In this document: piece by piece, positions 23,521 through 32,274 of the stretch
Numbering within the stretch: the stretch's first letter is position 1
Layout: each line of letters opens with the position of its first letter
NCBI GenBank assembly: GCA_020638525.1
Contig: JACKIL010000009.1
Location: 27,841 to 91,840 of the forward strand
Reading direction: 5' to 3'
Length of the DNA: 64,000 bases
DNA from: Caulobacterales bacterium
GTDB taxonomy: Bacteria; Pseudomonadota; Alphaproteobacteria; Caulobacterales; Parvularculaceae
The notes under the pieces: generated by a model
What the model was told of the DNA's origin: nothing
What the model saw: the letters and a program-made list of their open reading frames with translations, nothing else
The model's database searches: none
Position numbers and translations under genes: made by a program

Positions 23521-26400
23521 CTAGATCGCGCCGTGGCAGTGCTTGTATTTCTGGCCTGAGCCGCAGGGGCAGGGCGAATTGCGCGCGACGCGGCCCCAGG
23601 TTTCGGGATTCATCGGGTCGACGCCCTGCGCACGGCTTTTCGCATTCATTGTCGCAACGCCTGCGGAGCCGAAGCGCGAGCCGCGCACAACGCCGCCGCC
23701 ATCCGCGAATTCCATTTCATTCTCGCCGGTGACGGGGTCGGCATGGACTTCCTGCATCGGCACGGCGCGCGGCGCAGGCTCGGCCGGCGCTTCGGCCGGG
23801 CGCACCTGCACATGCATGATCATGCGGATCACGTCGCGGCGCAGGCCGTCGAGCAACGCTTCGAAGAGCGCAAAGGCTTCCGTCTTGAATTCGTTGATCG
23901 GGTCGCGCTGCGCATGGCCGCGCATCCAGACGACGGAGCGCAGATGGTCGAGCATCTGCAGGTGCTCGCGCCAGTTCGTGTCGAGCACATGAAGAAGGAA
24001 CGCCTTTTCGACGCGGCGCATGACTTCCGGGCTGACTTCGGCCGCGCGCGTGGCGGCGAGGCGGTTCGTTTCCTCGACCAGCTTTTCGATGATCTCGGTG
24101 TCGGCGACGCCTTCTTCCTTCGCCCAATCGGCGACCGGAACCTTGGCGCCGAAGATTTCCTCGATGTCGTTCGACAGGCCTTCGACGTCCCACTGCTCGG
24201 CATAGGACTTCGCCGGAATGCGGCGCTCGACGAGATCGCTGACGAGCTGTTCGCGCATGTCCTTGATGATGTCGCTAACGGAGTCAGTCGACATGAACTC
24301 GATGCGCTGTTCGAAGATCGCCTTGCGCTGGTCGTTGATGACGTCGTCGAATTTGATGAGGTTTTTGCGGATGTCGAAGTTGCGCTGTTCGACTTTCTTC
24401 TGCGCGGTCTCGACGGCTTTCGTGAACCACGGATGCTCGATCGACTCGTCCGGCTGAATGCCGAAACGCTTCAGCATTTTCTCCATGCCGGCGCCGAAGA
24501 TGCGCATCAGGTCGTCTTCAAGCGACAGGTAGAACTTGGTGCCGCCCGGGTCGCCCTGACGGCCTGAACGGCCGCGCAGCTGGTTGTCGATGCGCCGGCT
24601 TTCATGGCGCTCCGTACCGAGAACGAAAAGGCCGCCCGCTTCGAGCGCTTTCTTCTTCGCATCGGCGACGCGCGCTTCGATTTCGGAGCGCTTGCGCGCA
24701 ATCGTTTCCTCGTCGTCGCCTTCTTCAAGGTGATCGAGAAGCTGCTTGTCGACCGAGCCGCCAAGCTGAATGTCGGTGCCGCGGCCGGCCATGTTGGTGG
24801 CGATCGTCACAGCGCCGGGGCGGCCGGCGTCAGCGACGATGTCGGCTTCCTGCTCGTGATAGCGCGCGTTGAGAACGTTGTGCGGGATCGGCGTCTTCTT
24901 CTGGGCGAGGCTGTCGAGATAGGCGGCCTTTTCCTCAAGCTCTTTCTTGAGGTCGGCTTCCTTGTCTTTCATGCCCTTCGCGCGTTCGCGCAGGGTTTTC
25001 GCCACGTCGCGGAAGAAGTTCTTGTCCTGCAGGAGCATCGAGATGTGCTCGGACTTTTCGATCGAGACCGTTCCGACGAGCACCGGCTGGCCGCGCTTGA
25101 CGCAATCCGCGATCTGTACGGCGATGGCTTTGTATTTCTCCGCCGCCGTCATGTAGAGCTCGTCGTCCATATCCTGGCGGGCGATCGGCTTGTTCGTCGG
25201 GATTTCGGCGACGTTCAGCTTGTAGATGTCGGCGAATTCCGACTCTTCCGTCATCGCCGTGCCGGTCATGCCAGCGAGCTTTTCGTAAAGGCGGAAATAG
25301 TTCTGGAAGGTGATCGAGGCGAGGGTCTGGTTCTCGGGCTGGATCTGCGTTTTTTCTTTCGCCTCGACAGCCTGGTGAAGCCCGTCCGACCAGCGCCGGC
25401 CGTCCATCATCCGGCCGGTGAACTCGTCGATGATGACGACCTTGTTGTTGCGGACGATGTAGTCCTTGTCTTTCTGGAAGATCTTGTGCGCCTTGAGCGC
25501 CTGATTGACGTGGTGGACGATCGAAATGTTCACAGCGTCATAAAGGCTGTCGCCTTCGAGCATGTCCGCGGCGCGAAGCAGCTCCTCGATCCTTTCGTTC
25601 CCGGATTCGGTGAGAACGACCGAGCGCGCTTTTTCGTCGATTTCGAAGTCTTCATCCGCGAGTTGCGGGATCAGGCTGTCGACGGTGAGGTAAAGCTCGG
25701 ACTTGTCATCGGTCGGACCCGAAATGATCAAGGGCGTGCGCGCTTCGTCGATGAGAATCGAGTCGACTTCGTCGACGATGGCGAAGTGGTGGCCGCGCTG
25801 GACCATCTCCTCGATCGACGACTTCATGTTGTCGCGAAGATAGTCGAAGCCGAATTCGTTATTGGTGCCGTAGGTGATGTCGCAGGCATAGGCCTTGCGG
25901 CGCTCGGCGTCGGTCAGGCCGTGCACGATGCAGCCCGTCGACATGCCGACGCGCTCGTAAACGCGGCCCATCCACTCGGCGTCGCGCTTGGCGAGGTAGT
26001 CGTTGACGGTGACGACGTGAACGCCCTTGCCGGTCAGCGCGTTGAGATAGACGGGCAGGGTCGCGACGAGCGTTTTGCCTTCGCCCGTCTTCATTTCGGC
26101 GATTTCGCCGGCGTTCATGATCATCCCGCCGAGGAGCTGGACGTCGTAATGGCGCTGGCCGAGGGCGCGCTTGGCGCCTTCGCGGACGACGGCGAAAGCC
26201 TCTTCGAGGAGGTCGTCGACGCTTTCCCCGCTCTGGCAGCGCTGGCGCAGGGCGTCGGTGCGCGCCTTCAGGGCGTCATCGGTCAAGGCGGCGATTTCCG
26301 GCTCCAGCGCATTGATCGCTTCGACGCGGCGCCATAGAGGCTTTAGTTTGCGGTCGTTCGAAGAACCGAAAATCTTTTTTGCGAGACCGAGTAGCGCCAT
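23521..26400 (-). CDS. secA: Preprotein translocase ATPase SecA
   Basis: ATP-driven motor of the Sec pathway at the inner membrane. The Walker A motif is MKTGEGKTLVATLP (about residues 101-114). The DEAD-like Walker B is FAIVDEVDSILIDEART, the preprotein cross-linking domain follows, and NBD2 has TNMAGRGTDIQLGG and GRSGRQGDPG. The C-terminal zinc motif CPCGSGQKYKHCH is intact, implying SecB and lipid/ribosome interaction. The length of 959 aa is slightly above average, with an inserted charged region around residues 470-500. It appears to be monocistronic. Confidence 0.98.
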   Translation of the reverse strand: MALLGLAKKIFGSSNDRKLKPLWRRVEAINALEPEIAALTDDALKARTDALRQRCQSGESVDDLLEEAFAVVREGAKRALGQRHYDVQLLGGMIMNAGEIAEMKTGEGKTLVATLPVYLNALTGKGVHVVTVNDYLAKRDAEWMGRVYERVGMSTGCIVHGLTDAERRKAYACDITYGTNNEFGFDYLRDNMKSSIEEMVQRGHHFAIVDEVDSILIDEARTPLIISGPTDDKSELYLTVDSLIPQLADEDFEIDEKARSVVLTESGNERIEELLRAADMLEGDSLYDAVNISIVHHVNQALKAHKIFQKDKDYIVRNNKVVIIDEFTGRMMDGRRWSDGLHQAVEAKEKTQIQPENQTLASITFQNYFRLYEKLAGMTGTAMTEESEFADIYKLNVAEIPTNKPIARQDMDDELYMTAAEKYKAIAVQIADCVKRGQPVLVGTVSIEKSEHISMLLQDKNFFRDVAKTLRERAKGMKDKEADLKKELEEKAAYLDSLAQKKTPIPHNVLNARYHEQEADIVADAGRPGAVTIATNMAGRGTDIQLGGSVDKQLLDHLEEGDDEETIARKRSEIEARVADAKKKALEAGGLFVLGTERHESRRIDNQLRGRSGRQGDPGGTKFYLSLEDDLMRIFGAGMEKMLKRFGIQPDESIEHPWFTKAVETAQKKVEQRNFDIRKNLIKFDDVINDQRKAIFEQRIEFMSTDSVSDIIKDMREQLVSDLVERRIPAKSYAEQWDVEGLSNDIEEIFGAKVPVADWAKEEGVADTEIIEKLVEETNRLAATRAAEVSPEVMRRVEKAFLLHVLDTNWREHLQMLDHLRSVVWMRGHAQRDPINEFKTEAFALFEALLDGLRRDVIRMIMHVQVRPAEAPAEPAPRAVPMQEVHADPVTGENEMEFADGGGVVRGSRFGSAGVATMNAKSRAQGVDPMNPETWGRVARNSPCPCGSGQKYKHCHGAI

Positions 26401-26609
26401 GAACGGTGCCCCTTGCTGAAAAAGAACCGCCTCAGGACCGCCAGTTCGCGGTGTTGTGATCGCGCGCTGAGACTTGGAAGGCTAGGCCCTGTCGAGGGCC
26501 CGGGAGAGATAAGCAGGGGCGGTATGACTGTCAACGAAGCGCAAAGGCGCTCCCGCTTATGATCCGCCCTCTTGCTGCATGAAGACGGCTTTCTGCATGA
26601 AGATTGGCC

Positions 26610-27842
26610 ATGAAGACGCCTGACGGCAAACAATTCGACGCAGGCGCCACCAATCGCCCGCTCGCCATAGCGGGTGTGGCGGCGCAGGCGGCCTCGCGCC
26701 AAATCTGGCGCTTCACCGTTCTCGTCGCGCGCGGGATCGGCAAGGTCATCGCGACCATCTGGCGGCTCGCTGGCGCCCTCGATTCGGCGCTCTGGCGGGG
26801 AACGAAGCTTTTCGCGCACTGGCTGTGGCGGCTGCTCAGCCTCATCGGCCGGCTGATGTTCGCCGCCGGACGCGATCTCCTGCGCTGGCTGCCGAGCCGG
26901 TCGGGCCGGGCCTACACCGCCTTCTCGGCTTTCGTTCTCGTCATCGCGCTTCTCGCGATCGCCGACGAATTGAGAGTGAGCCCTTCCGATCTCGCCGGTC
27001 AGGGAGATACGCCGCGCGCGCCGGTCGACCTTCAGGACCCGATCCTTGCGCGAATCGAAGGGCGCTATGTCCACCTTTCTGAGGTTCGGGCCGCCGCCGT
27101 CGCCTCGGGCGCTCTGCGGGACGATGAAGTGTTAACGCCGCAGGACGCGTTCGGGCGCGAACTGGTCGAGGCTTATGTGGAACAGCGCCTGCTTTCCCGC
27201 GCGGCGATCGATGACGGGCTCGCGCGGTCGCCGGACGTCACGCGCCAGCTCGGCGCGGCGCGCGATCGCATTCTCGCGGCCGCCTATATGGAAAATCGCA
27301 TCAAGGCGGTCGTCACCGACGACGCCGTGAAACGGCTTTACGATCGCGAATCGGATGTGACGCGCCTCGGCGACGAAGTGCGCGCTCGTCAGATCGTCGT
27401 TGCGACCGGCGAAGAGGCGCAGTCCGTCATGACTGCGCTTCAGGCCGGCGGCTCTTTCGAGGATCTGGCGCGCTCATTATCCATCGACCGCGCGACAGCG
27501 ACGATCGGCGGGGATCTCGGCTACTTCACCAAGGATATGATGACGCCCGCGCTTGCGAGCGCAGCTTTCGCAACGCCCGTCGGGGAATACGCGCCGCCTT
27601 TCGAGTCGGAATTCGGCTGGCATGTCATTCAGGTCGTCGACCGGCGGCCGACCGCCGGCGTGCCCCTCGGCTCGGTCGAAGACAATATTCGCCGTTTCCT
27701 GAGGCGCCGCACCATCGCCGACACGCTCGCCGCGCTGAAAGAGCAGAACGAGGTCGTCTATTATCAGGCTGCGCCGCCCGCTGAGAAAGCGTCCGCGCCG
27801 CCCGAGCTGCGCACAGGCGAGGAAAAGACGCCCGGCGGCTGA
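26610..27842 (+). CDS. Membrane-anchored parvulin-type peptidyl-prolyl isomerase, 410 aa
   Basis: A basic N-terminal region with a membrane segment near residues 100-125 (FSAFVLVIALLAIADEL) is followed by a SurA-like helical part and a PpiC rotamase domain: VRARQIVVATGEEAQSVMTAL, GGSFEDLARSLSIDRAT, GGDLGYFTKDMM, FGWHVIQVVDRR. It probably faces the periplasm and aids folding of secreted or outer-membrane proteins, which fits its divergence from secA. The start is uncertain: ATG 26610 (chosen) or TTG 26604; neither has a clear ribosome site. Confidence 0.85.
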   Translation: MKTPDGKQFDAGATNRPLAIAGVAAQAASRQIWRFTVLVARGIGKVIATIWRLAGALDSALWRGTKLFAHWLWRLLSLIGRLMFAAGRDLLRWLPSRSGRAYTAFSAFVLVIALLAIADELRVSPSDLAGQGDTPRAPVDLQDPILARIEGRYVHLSEVRAAAVASGALRDDEVLTPQDAFGRELVEAYVEQRLLSRAAIDDGLARSPDVTRQLGAARDRILAAAYMENRIKAVVTDDAVKRLYDRESDVTRLGDEVRARQIVVATGEEAQSVMTALQAGGSFEDLARSLSIDRATATIGGDLGYFTKDMMTPALASAAFATPVGEYAPPFESEFGWHVIQVVDRRPTAGVPLGSVEDNIRRFLRRRTIADTLAALKEQNEVVYYQAAPPAEKASAPPELRTGEEKTPGG

Positions 27843-27924
27843 GCGGCCGGGTTGGTTGCAGACAATTTTAATGATTTGCGAAAGGCCTGCGTAACGGGCG
27901 GCCGGTAACAATTGGGGCGAAATC

Positions 27925-28350
27925 ATGGCGAAGCTGCTTCTGGTCGCAGCGTGCGCATTGATCGACGGCGATGGAAGGGTGCTCCTCGCCAAGAGGCCGA
28001 AGGGGAAGCCGATGGGCGGCCTATGGGAATTTCCGGGCGGGAAAGTCGCCGAAGGAGAGACACCTGAGGCCGCGCTCGTGCGCGAACTGAAGGAAGAGCT
28101 CGCCATCGATGTCGACCCCCGTTGCCTTGCGCCTTTCGGCTTTGCGTCGGAGGCGGTTCAGGCGGCGGGCGGCGGCGATTCAGCCGGTTTTCATCTTTTA
28201 ATGCCCTTATTCCTCTGCCGGAAATGGTCTGGGATACCCCAGGCGGTGGAGGCGGAAGAGCTCGCCTGGGCGCGCCCGGGCGATTTCTCCCGGTTCGAAA
28301 TGCCGCCCGCGGACAGGCCGCTCGCGGCGCAGTTGAGGGACTTCCTATGA
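27925..28350 (+). CDS. mutT: MutT-type Nudix hydrolase (8-oxo-dGTP diphosphatase)
   Basis: The Nudix box GGKVAEGETPEAALVRELKEEL is complete and preceded by the MutT-like LLAKRPKGKPMGGLWEFPG, which binds the purine. The family removes oxidised dGTP from the nucleotide pool. The length of 141 aa is normal. Its stop overlaps the start of the Flp pilin gene (ATGA), an unusual partner. Other Nudix substrates such as dCTP analogues are possible. Confidence 0.9.
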   Translation: MAKLLLVAACALIDGDGRVLLAKRPKGKPMGGLWEFPGGKVAEGETPEAALVRELKEELAIDVDPRCLAPFGFASEAVQAAGGGDSAGFHLLMPLFLCRKWSGIPQAVEAEELAWARPGDFSRFEMPPADRPLAAQLRDFL

Positions 28351-28556
28351 GGGGCGGGCAGTCGCTGCAGGGTTCTAAGTTGCACTCGCCGCACGGCGCG
28401 CTCCGTGCATTCGCGCGCGATGAGAGCGGCGCGACGGCGATTGAGTACGGCCTTATCGTCTCGCTGATCTTTCTTGCGATTGTCGGCGCGGTCAAAGGCT
28501 ACGTGAACTCGACCTCGGAAATGTACTCGGAAATTTCGAGCGCGATCGACGGCTGA
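28347..28556 (+). CDS. Flp-family type IVb pilin
   Basis: A 69-residue prepilin-like protein. The basic leader ends RAFARDESG, then comes the conserved ATAIEYGLIVSLIFLAIVG with the Gly cleavage site, the Glu (E5-like) and the adjacent Tyr, and a hydrophobic stretch. A GAGGG site lies 7 bases before the ATG. Flp pilins form tad pili for adhesion, but no tad assembly genes (tadABC, rcpA, cpaB) are nearby. It may be exported by a tad system elsewhere, or be a pseudopilin. Confidence 0.85.
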   Translation: MRGGQSLQGSKLHSPHGALRAFARDESGATAIEYGLIVSLIFLAIVGAVKGYVNSTSEMYSEISSAIDG

Positions 28557-28567
28557 CGCATACCGCG

Positions 28568-29431
28568 TCACGCATCGCGGGCGCGCTTCACCGCTTCCGC
28601 AAGCGATGCTTTTGCTGAACCCGGTTTCAACGGCTTTTGTTGATCGGGATGCGGCGCCCAGCCTGTCAGATAGATCATATCGAACTGCGCCCGCGCGCCG
28701 CGCGCTGCAAAAGCGGCGAGCGCAGCGCCGAGAACATCGCGTCGAAGCCCGCGCGGCGCTGATTTCAGACCGCCCGATTCTCCCATGCCGCGCAGATCTG
28801 ACAAAAGCCGCGCCGGTTCGCGATAATCGACCACGGCGCGGTCGATATCGGCGACGGGAAGCGCAAAGCCCGCCCGCTGCAGGGCTGCGCCAAGATCTTT
28901 CAGCATGCCGAAGGGCGCGATGCGCGCGCTGGCGCCGCCAGTGACAGCGGCCTCCGCTTCGAAGAGCGAGGCTTTGAAAGCGGAAAGCGTTTCTTCGCCG
29001 AAGAGCACGCCGATGAAGAGCCCGTCCGGTTTCAGCGCCAGCAGGTGCTGGGCGAGCGCGCCGACGAGATCGTTCGCGCGGTGCAATGTCAGCAGACTGA
29101 CAATGAGGTCGAAGCTTTCGGGCGCGAGAGGCGAGGCTTCCTCGTCGAAGGCCAGTGCGTCCGCGCCAGGGCCAAGGCGTTCGGGCGCGAGGTCGGCGCT
29201 GACGATGCGCCCGACGCCGCAGGCCGGCGTAAGGAGATCCGTCAGCGATCCCGCGCCATAGAAGAGAGCCGTCTCGAAGCGCCGCGTCGTCGTCTCAAGC
29301 CGGTCGACGATATCCGCCATCGCGCGGCGGTGGAGGAAATCGTGTTCGGAAAAGCCACTCGCGGCGCGGGCGCGCGCCCGCCGCACCGCGGCGCGGGAGA
29401 AGATTTCAGGAGGCGCGGGGCTCGGCGTCAT
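28568..29431 (-). CDS. SAM-dependent methyltransferase (NDUFAF5/BioC-like), 287 aa
   Basis: Class I methyltransferase fold. An N-terminal helix FSRAAVRRARARAASGFSE precedes a weak motif I (LFYGAGSLTDLLTP, where canonical forms have Gly-x-Gly-x-Gly), then DLAPERL, SFDLIVSLLTLHRANDL and LKPDGLFIGVLFGEETL. This arrangement is that of alphaproteobacterial homologues of NDUFAF5, which in mitochondria hydroxylates a complex I subunit. The bacterial role is not settled. It is convergent with the Flp pilin and divergent from pagL. Confidence 0.8.
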   Translation of the reverse strand: MTPSPAPPEIFSRAAVRRARARAASGFSEHDFLHRRAMADIVDRLETTTRRFETALFYGAGSLTDLLTPACGVGRIVSADLAPERLGPGADALAFDEEASPLAPESFDLIVSLLTLHRANDLVGALAQHLLALKPDGLFIGVLFGEETLSAFKASLFEAEAAVTGGASARIAPFGMLKDLGAALQRAGFALPVADIDRAVVDYREPARLLSDLRGMGESGGLKSAPRGLRRDVLGAALAAFAARGARAQFDMIYLTGWAPHPDQQKPLKPGSAKASLAEAVKRARDA

Positions 29432-29567
29432 GGCGCGCCGACAATGGCGGGGCGGACCTTTCCGCGCAACCGACCGCCAGGCGAGATTTTGTTAACTCTA
29501 ATCCGTCACACTTACCCCTTAATCCGGAGGGCTGAGGGGCGCCGGAACGCAGAGGGGAGAGACGGGC

Positions 29568-30128
29568 ATGGCGAAGTTGCATCACGCGCTGGCGGGCTGC
29601 GCCGCTTTGGCGGCGCTTCTCGCGCCCGTGCCTGCCGGCGCCGAAGGCGTCATTGACGAAGTTCGCGTCGGCGCGCTCATGCACGGCCTCGGGCCGTTTT
29701 CGGACCGCAAGGAAAAGGGCGCCGATATCAACGCCGAGGTGCTGCTGCGTCCGCTTTATGGCCTGTCGACGATCGGCGCGCCGCGCCCGACCTTCGGCGC
29801 CTCGATCGCGACCGAGGACGGCGCGACAAGCCAGATCTACGGCATGCTCACCTGGGAGCAGCACCTGACGCCGCGCTTCTTCGTCGACGCCGGCGCCGGC
29901 ATCGCCGTCCATGACGGCGAGACTTCTTTCGACCCGATGGACCCCAATATCGCGACGACCAAATATCTCGGCTGCCGCGCCCTGTTCCGGCTCAGCGGCG
30001 ATGTCGGCTACATGCTGACAAAACGGGCGAGCGTCTCATTTCATATGGACCACATTTCGAACGCCGGCCTTTGCAGCGAGAATGAAGGCCTCGACAATCT
30101 CGGGATCCGCCTCGGCCTGCGCTTCTAG
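29568..30128 (+). CDS. Lipid A 3-O-deacylase (PagL-like), 186 aa
   Basis: A signal peptide (residues 1-25, ending PVPAGAEG) is followed by an eight-stranded barrel pattern of alternating hydrophobic residues ending in Phe. The C-terminal motif H162-x-S164 in HISNAGL fits the catalytic His-Ser of PagL, with a nearby Glu (E173) as the likely third residue. The enzyme removes the 3-linked acyl chain of lipid A in the outer membrane, which modulates surface charge and immune recognition. It is convergent with the S9 peptidase gene, overlapping by 4 bases. Confidence 0.85.
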   Translation: MAKLHHALAGCAALAALLAPVPAGAEGVIDEVRVGALMHGLGPFSDRKEKGADINAEVLLRPLYGLSTIGAPRPTFGASIATEDGATSQIYGMLTWEQHLTPRFFVDAGAGIAVHDGETSFDPMDPNIATTKYLGCRALFRLSGDVGYMLTKRASVSFHMDHISNAGLCSENEGLDNLGIRLGLRF

Positions 30129-32092
30129 TCGGCGGCGGCTTCACCGCCTGAGCCGATATTCTTCCTGATGAACTCGATCGACCGTGCGAGCATTTCCGTG
30201 CGGGTTTGCGTGCGCGACAGCCAGTGATCCTCGCCATCGAGCTCGACGAACTCAACCGGCTTGCCCGCAACCTCCAATGCTGTCCGCATGTTGAGCGCAT
30301 GGGAGAACGGAACAACCGTGTCGTCTTTTCCGTGAATGATCAAAACAGGCGCGCCCGCGCGATAGGCGATTTTCGACGGGCTGACCTGTTGAAGTTCTTT
30401 CTCGTCGCGGAAACGGCTTCCCACGCGGATATCCCAGTAATCCTGTGCAGCCCTGCTCCACTGCGCTCTGCGTCCGATCATCGCCGCGAGGTCGCTGACG
30501 CCGTTAACGCTTACGGCGCAGGCATATAGATCCGGTGTGAGGGTCGCGCCGGCGAGCGCTGCATAGCCGCCATAGCTGCCGCCGACGATGCAGATTCTGT
30601 CCCTGTCGACGATTCCATCCTTGATGAGTTTGATGACGCCGTTCGTCAGGTCGTCCTGCATCTTGCGGCCCCACTCGCCGAAGCTCGCCTCGACGAAATT
30701 CCAGCCATATCCATCAGAGCCACGGAAATTCGGCTGGTAAACGAGGTAACCATTCGCCGCGTAGAAGAACGACCACCAATCGAACGCCATGTCATCGCGG
30801 CCTTGCGGTCCTCCATGCGGGAGAACGATCAGGGGCATTTTCTTTTTGGAGGCGCCATCCGGTACGGTGAGATAGCCGTGGATCGTCAGGCCGTCCTCGG
30901 TGACGTAGTCGAATTTTTCTTTATGCGCGACGGGCTTTCCATCGAGCGCCGCATAGCTCGCCGCCACCATGGAGAGAGACTTCGCCGCCTTGTCGTAGAG
31001 AAAATATTGCGGCGGATGGTGCGAGTAGATGGCTTTCACGATCATCCGCGATTTGTCGTTCGACCACGAGATGACCATCGGCGTCGCATTGGGCATCGCT
31101 CTTTCAAGCGCCTGTTGCGTATTCTGGTCGGCCGGATCGAAGAAGACAGTGCGCGGCATGTCATCGACATAGATGACGCCGACTGCAGTCGCTTTGGCGA
31201 AATCCAGAACGGCGTCTACAACGTCATATTCCGGATTTTCGTAAATCGTCTTCGTTTTTTCGCCCGTCTCGCGCGAAACCTCGACGACGGACCGCATGCC
31301 AGCTGAATTTCGAGTGGAGGCGAGGAGCCCCGTTCGGCCCGGCGATTCGCCATAGAACCAGACCGCCTCCTCGTCGCCGCGTCCTTCGGGGATCTCGAAC
31401 ACTTTCCGGTAAGGCTCGCCCTCGCCGGCGCGGGTGAGGAGGAGGCGGCGCTCCTGCGAGTCCATGTAGTCGACGCGACCGATGATCTCGCCATCCATCG
31501 AGGCGATCCAGTCGACGGTGTTCTGGCCGCCGCCTTCGTCGCGATTGGCCCGGCTGGAGTCGAGGTTCACCCGGAAGACGTCGTAAGAGCCGCCATAGAC
31601 CGAATAGCGCGAGATCAGCGCTTCCCCGTCAGCGTGAGGCAAGGTCGACAAGAGGGCGCCGGAGGAGGGGATGTAATAACCGCCCTCATTTCCGAAGAGG
31701 ACGACTGGCTTCGCCTTGGATTTTGAGACTGAGAACCAGCGGAAGAATTCAATTTCCTTGAGACCCTTGGTGGTGCTCATCCGGCCGAGATCGGAAGCGA
31801 GCATCAAGACGTGATCGTTGTCGGCCCAGACGAGGTCGCGCGCTTCCCCGCTCTTCAGGCTGACTCCGAAAGGCATCTGGTCTGAATTGTCGAGATCGTA
31901 GAAGACGACCGATGTCGTTCCGTCGACCGTTCGAAGCATGGCGATGGTCGCTCCGTCGGGCGAAATCTGGACTTCCGAAACATCAGGGATCGCGCCGTAA
32001 ACCTCAGGGGAGCCGTTCGCATGCGCCGTCCCCAATCCTCCCAAAATCACGGCGATAGCCACGCCAGTGATCCTCGTAAACCTCGCCCCCAT
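30125..32092 (-). CDS. Exported S9-family prolyl oligopeptidase, 655 aa
   Basis: A start at ATG 32092 with GGTGGAG before it gives a signal peptide (ARFTRITGVAIAVILGGLGTAHA). A beta-propeller-like N-domain is followed by the alpha/beta hydrolase domain from about residue 400: PLIVLPHGGPQGRDD, the nucleophile GGSYGGYAAL, Asp in PVLIIHGKDDTVVPF and His in DGEDHWLSR. This is the acyl-aminoacyl/dipeptidyl peptidase type. Eighteen extra residues from an upstream in-frame ATG (32146) would hide the signal and are unlikely. It is probably a periplasmic peptide scavenger. Confidence 0.9.
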   Translation of the reverse strand: MGARFTRITGVAIAVILGGLGTAHANGSPEVYGAIPDVSEVQISPDGATIAMLRTVDGTTSVVFYDLDNSDQMPFGVSLKSGEARDLVWADNDHVLMLASDLGRMSTTKGLKEIEFFRWFSVSKSKAKPVVLFGNEGGYYIPSSGALLSTLPHADGEALISRYSVYGGSYDVFRVNLDSSRANRDEGGGQNTVDWIASMDGEIIGRVDYMDSQERRLLLTRAGEGEPYRKVFEIPEGRGDEEAVWFYGESPGRTGLLASTRNSAGMRSVVEVSRETGEKTKTIYENPEYDVVDAVLDFAKATAVGVIYVDDMPRTVFFDPADQNTQQALERAMPNATPMVISWSNDKSRMIVKAIYSHHPPQYFLYDKAAKSLSMVAASYAALDGKPVAHKEKFDYVTEDGLTIHGYLTVPDGASKKKMPLIVLPHGGPQGRDDMAFDWWSFFYAANGYLVYQPNFRGSDGYGWNFVEASFGEWGRKMQDDLTNGVIKLIKDGIVDRDRICIVGGSYGGYAALAGATLTPDLYACAVSVNGVSDLAAMIGRRAQWSRAAQDYWDIRVGSRFRDEKELQQVSPSKIAYRAGAPVLIIHGKDDTVVPFSHALNMRTALEVAGKPVEFVELDGEDHWLSRTQTRTEMLARSIEFIRKNIGSGGEAAAD

Positions 32093-32274
32093 ACTCCACC
32101 CCCGCTTTGGCAATCTATTAGGCAAACTACTTTCATAGATCGCCACTGTATTGCAATTGTAACCTTACGATGAAGCCAGGGTCCATAATCAATCGGGATG
32201 AACGGTTTGGCCCGATTGAGACACTGCCCGGTTTGGCGCTAGATGAGCCGGTGGATGATGGCTGAGAGGCCTAT

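Noticed and set aside
24604..26337. A 577-codon open frame opposite secA
   Set aside because: It is wholly antisense to a strongly conserved gene. The composition (V/D/R-rich, no motifs) is that of a shadow.
26520..26565. A 12-codon frame after GGGG before the PPIase gene
   Set aside because: It is short, has a poor ribosome-site fit and there is no downstream attenuator, so nothing distinguishes it from chance.
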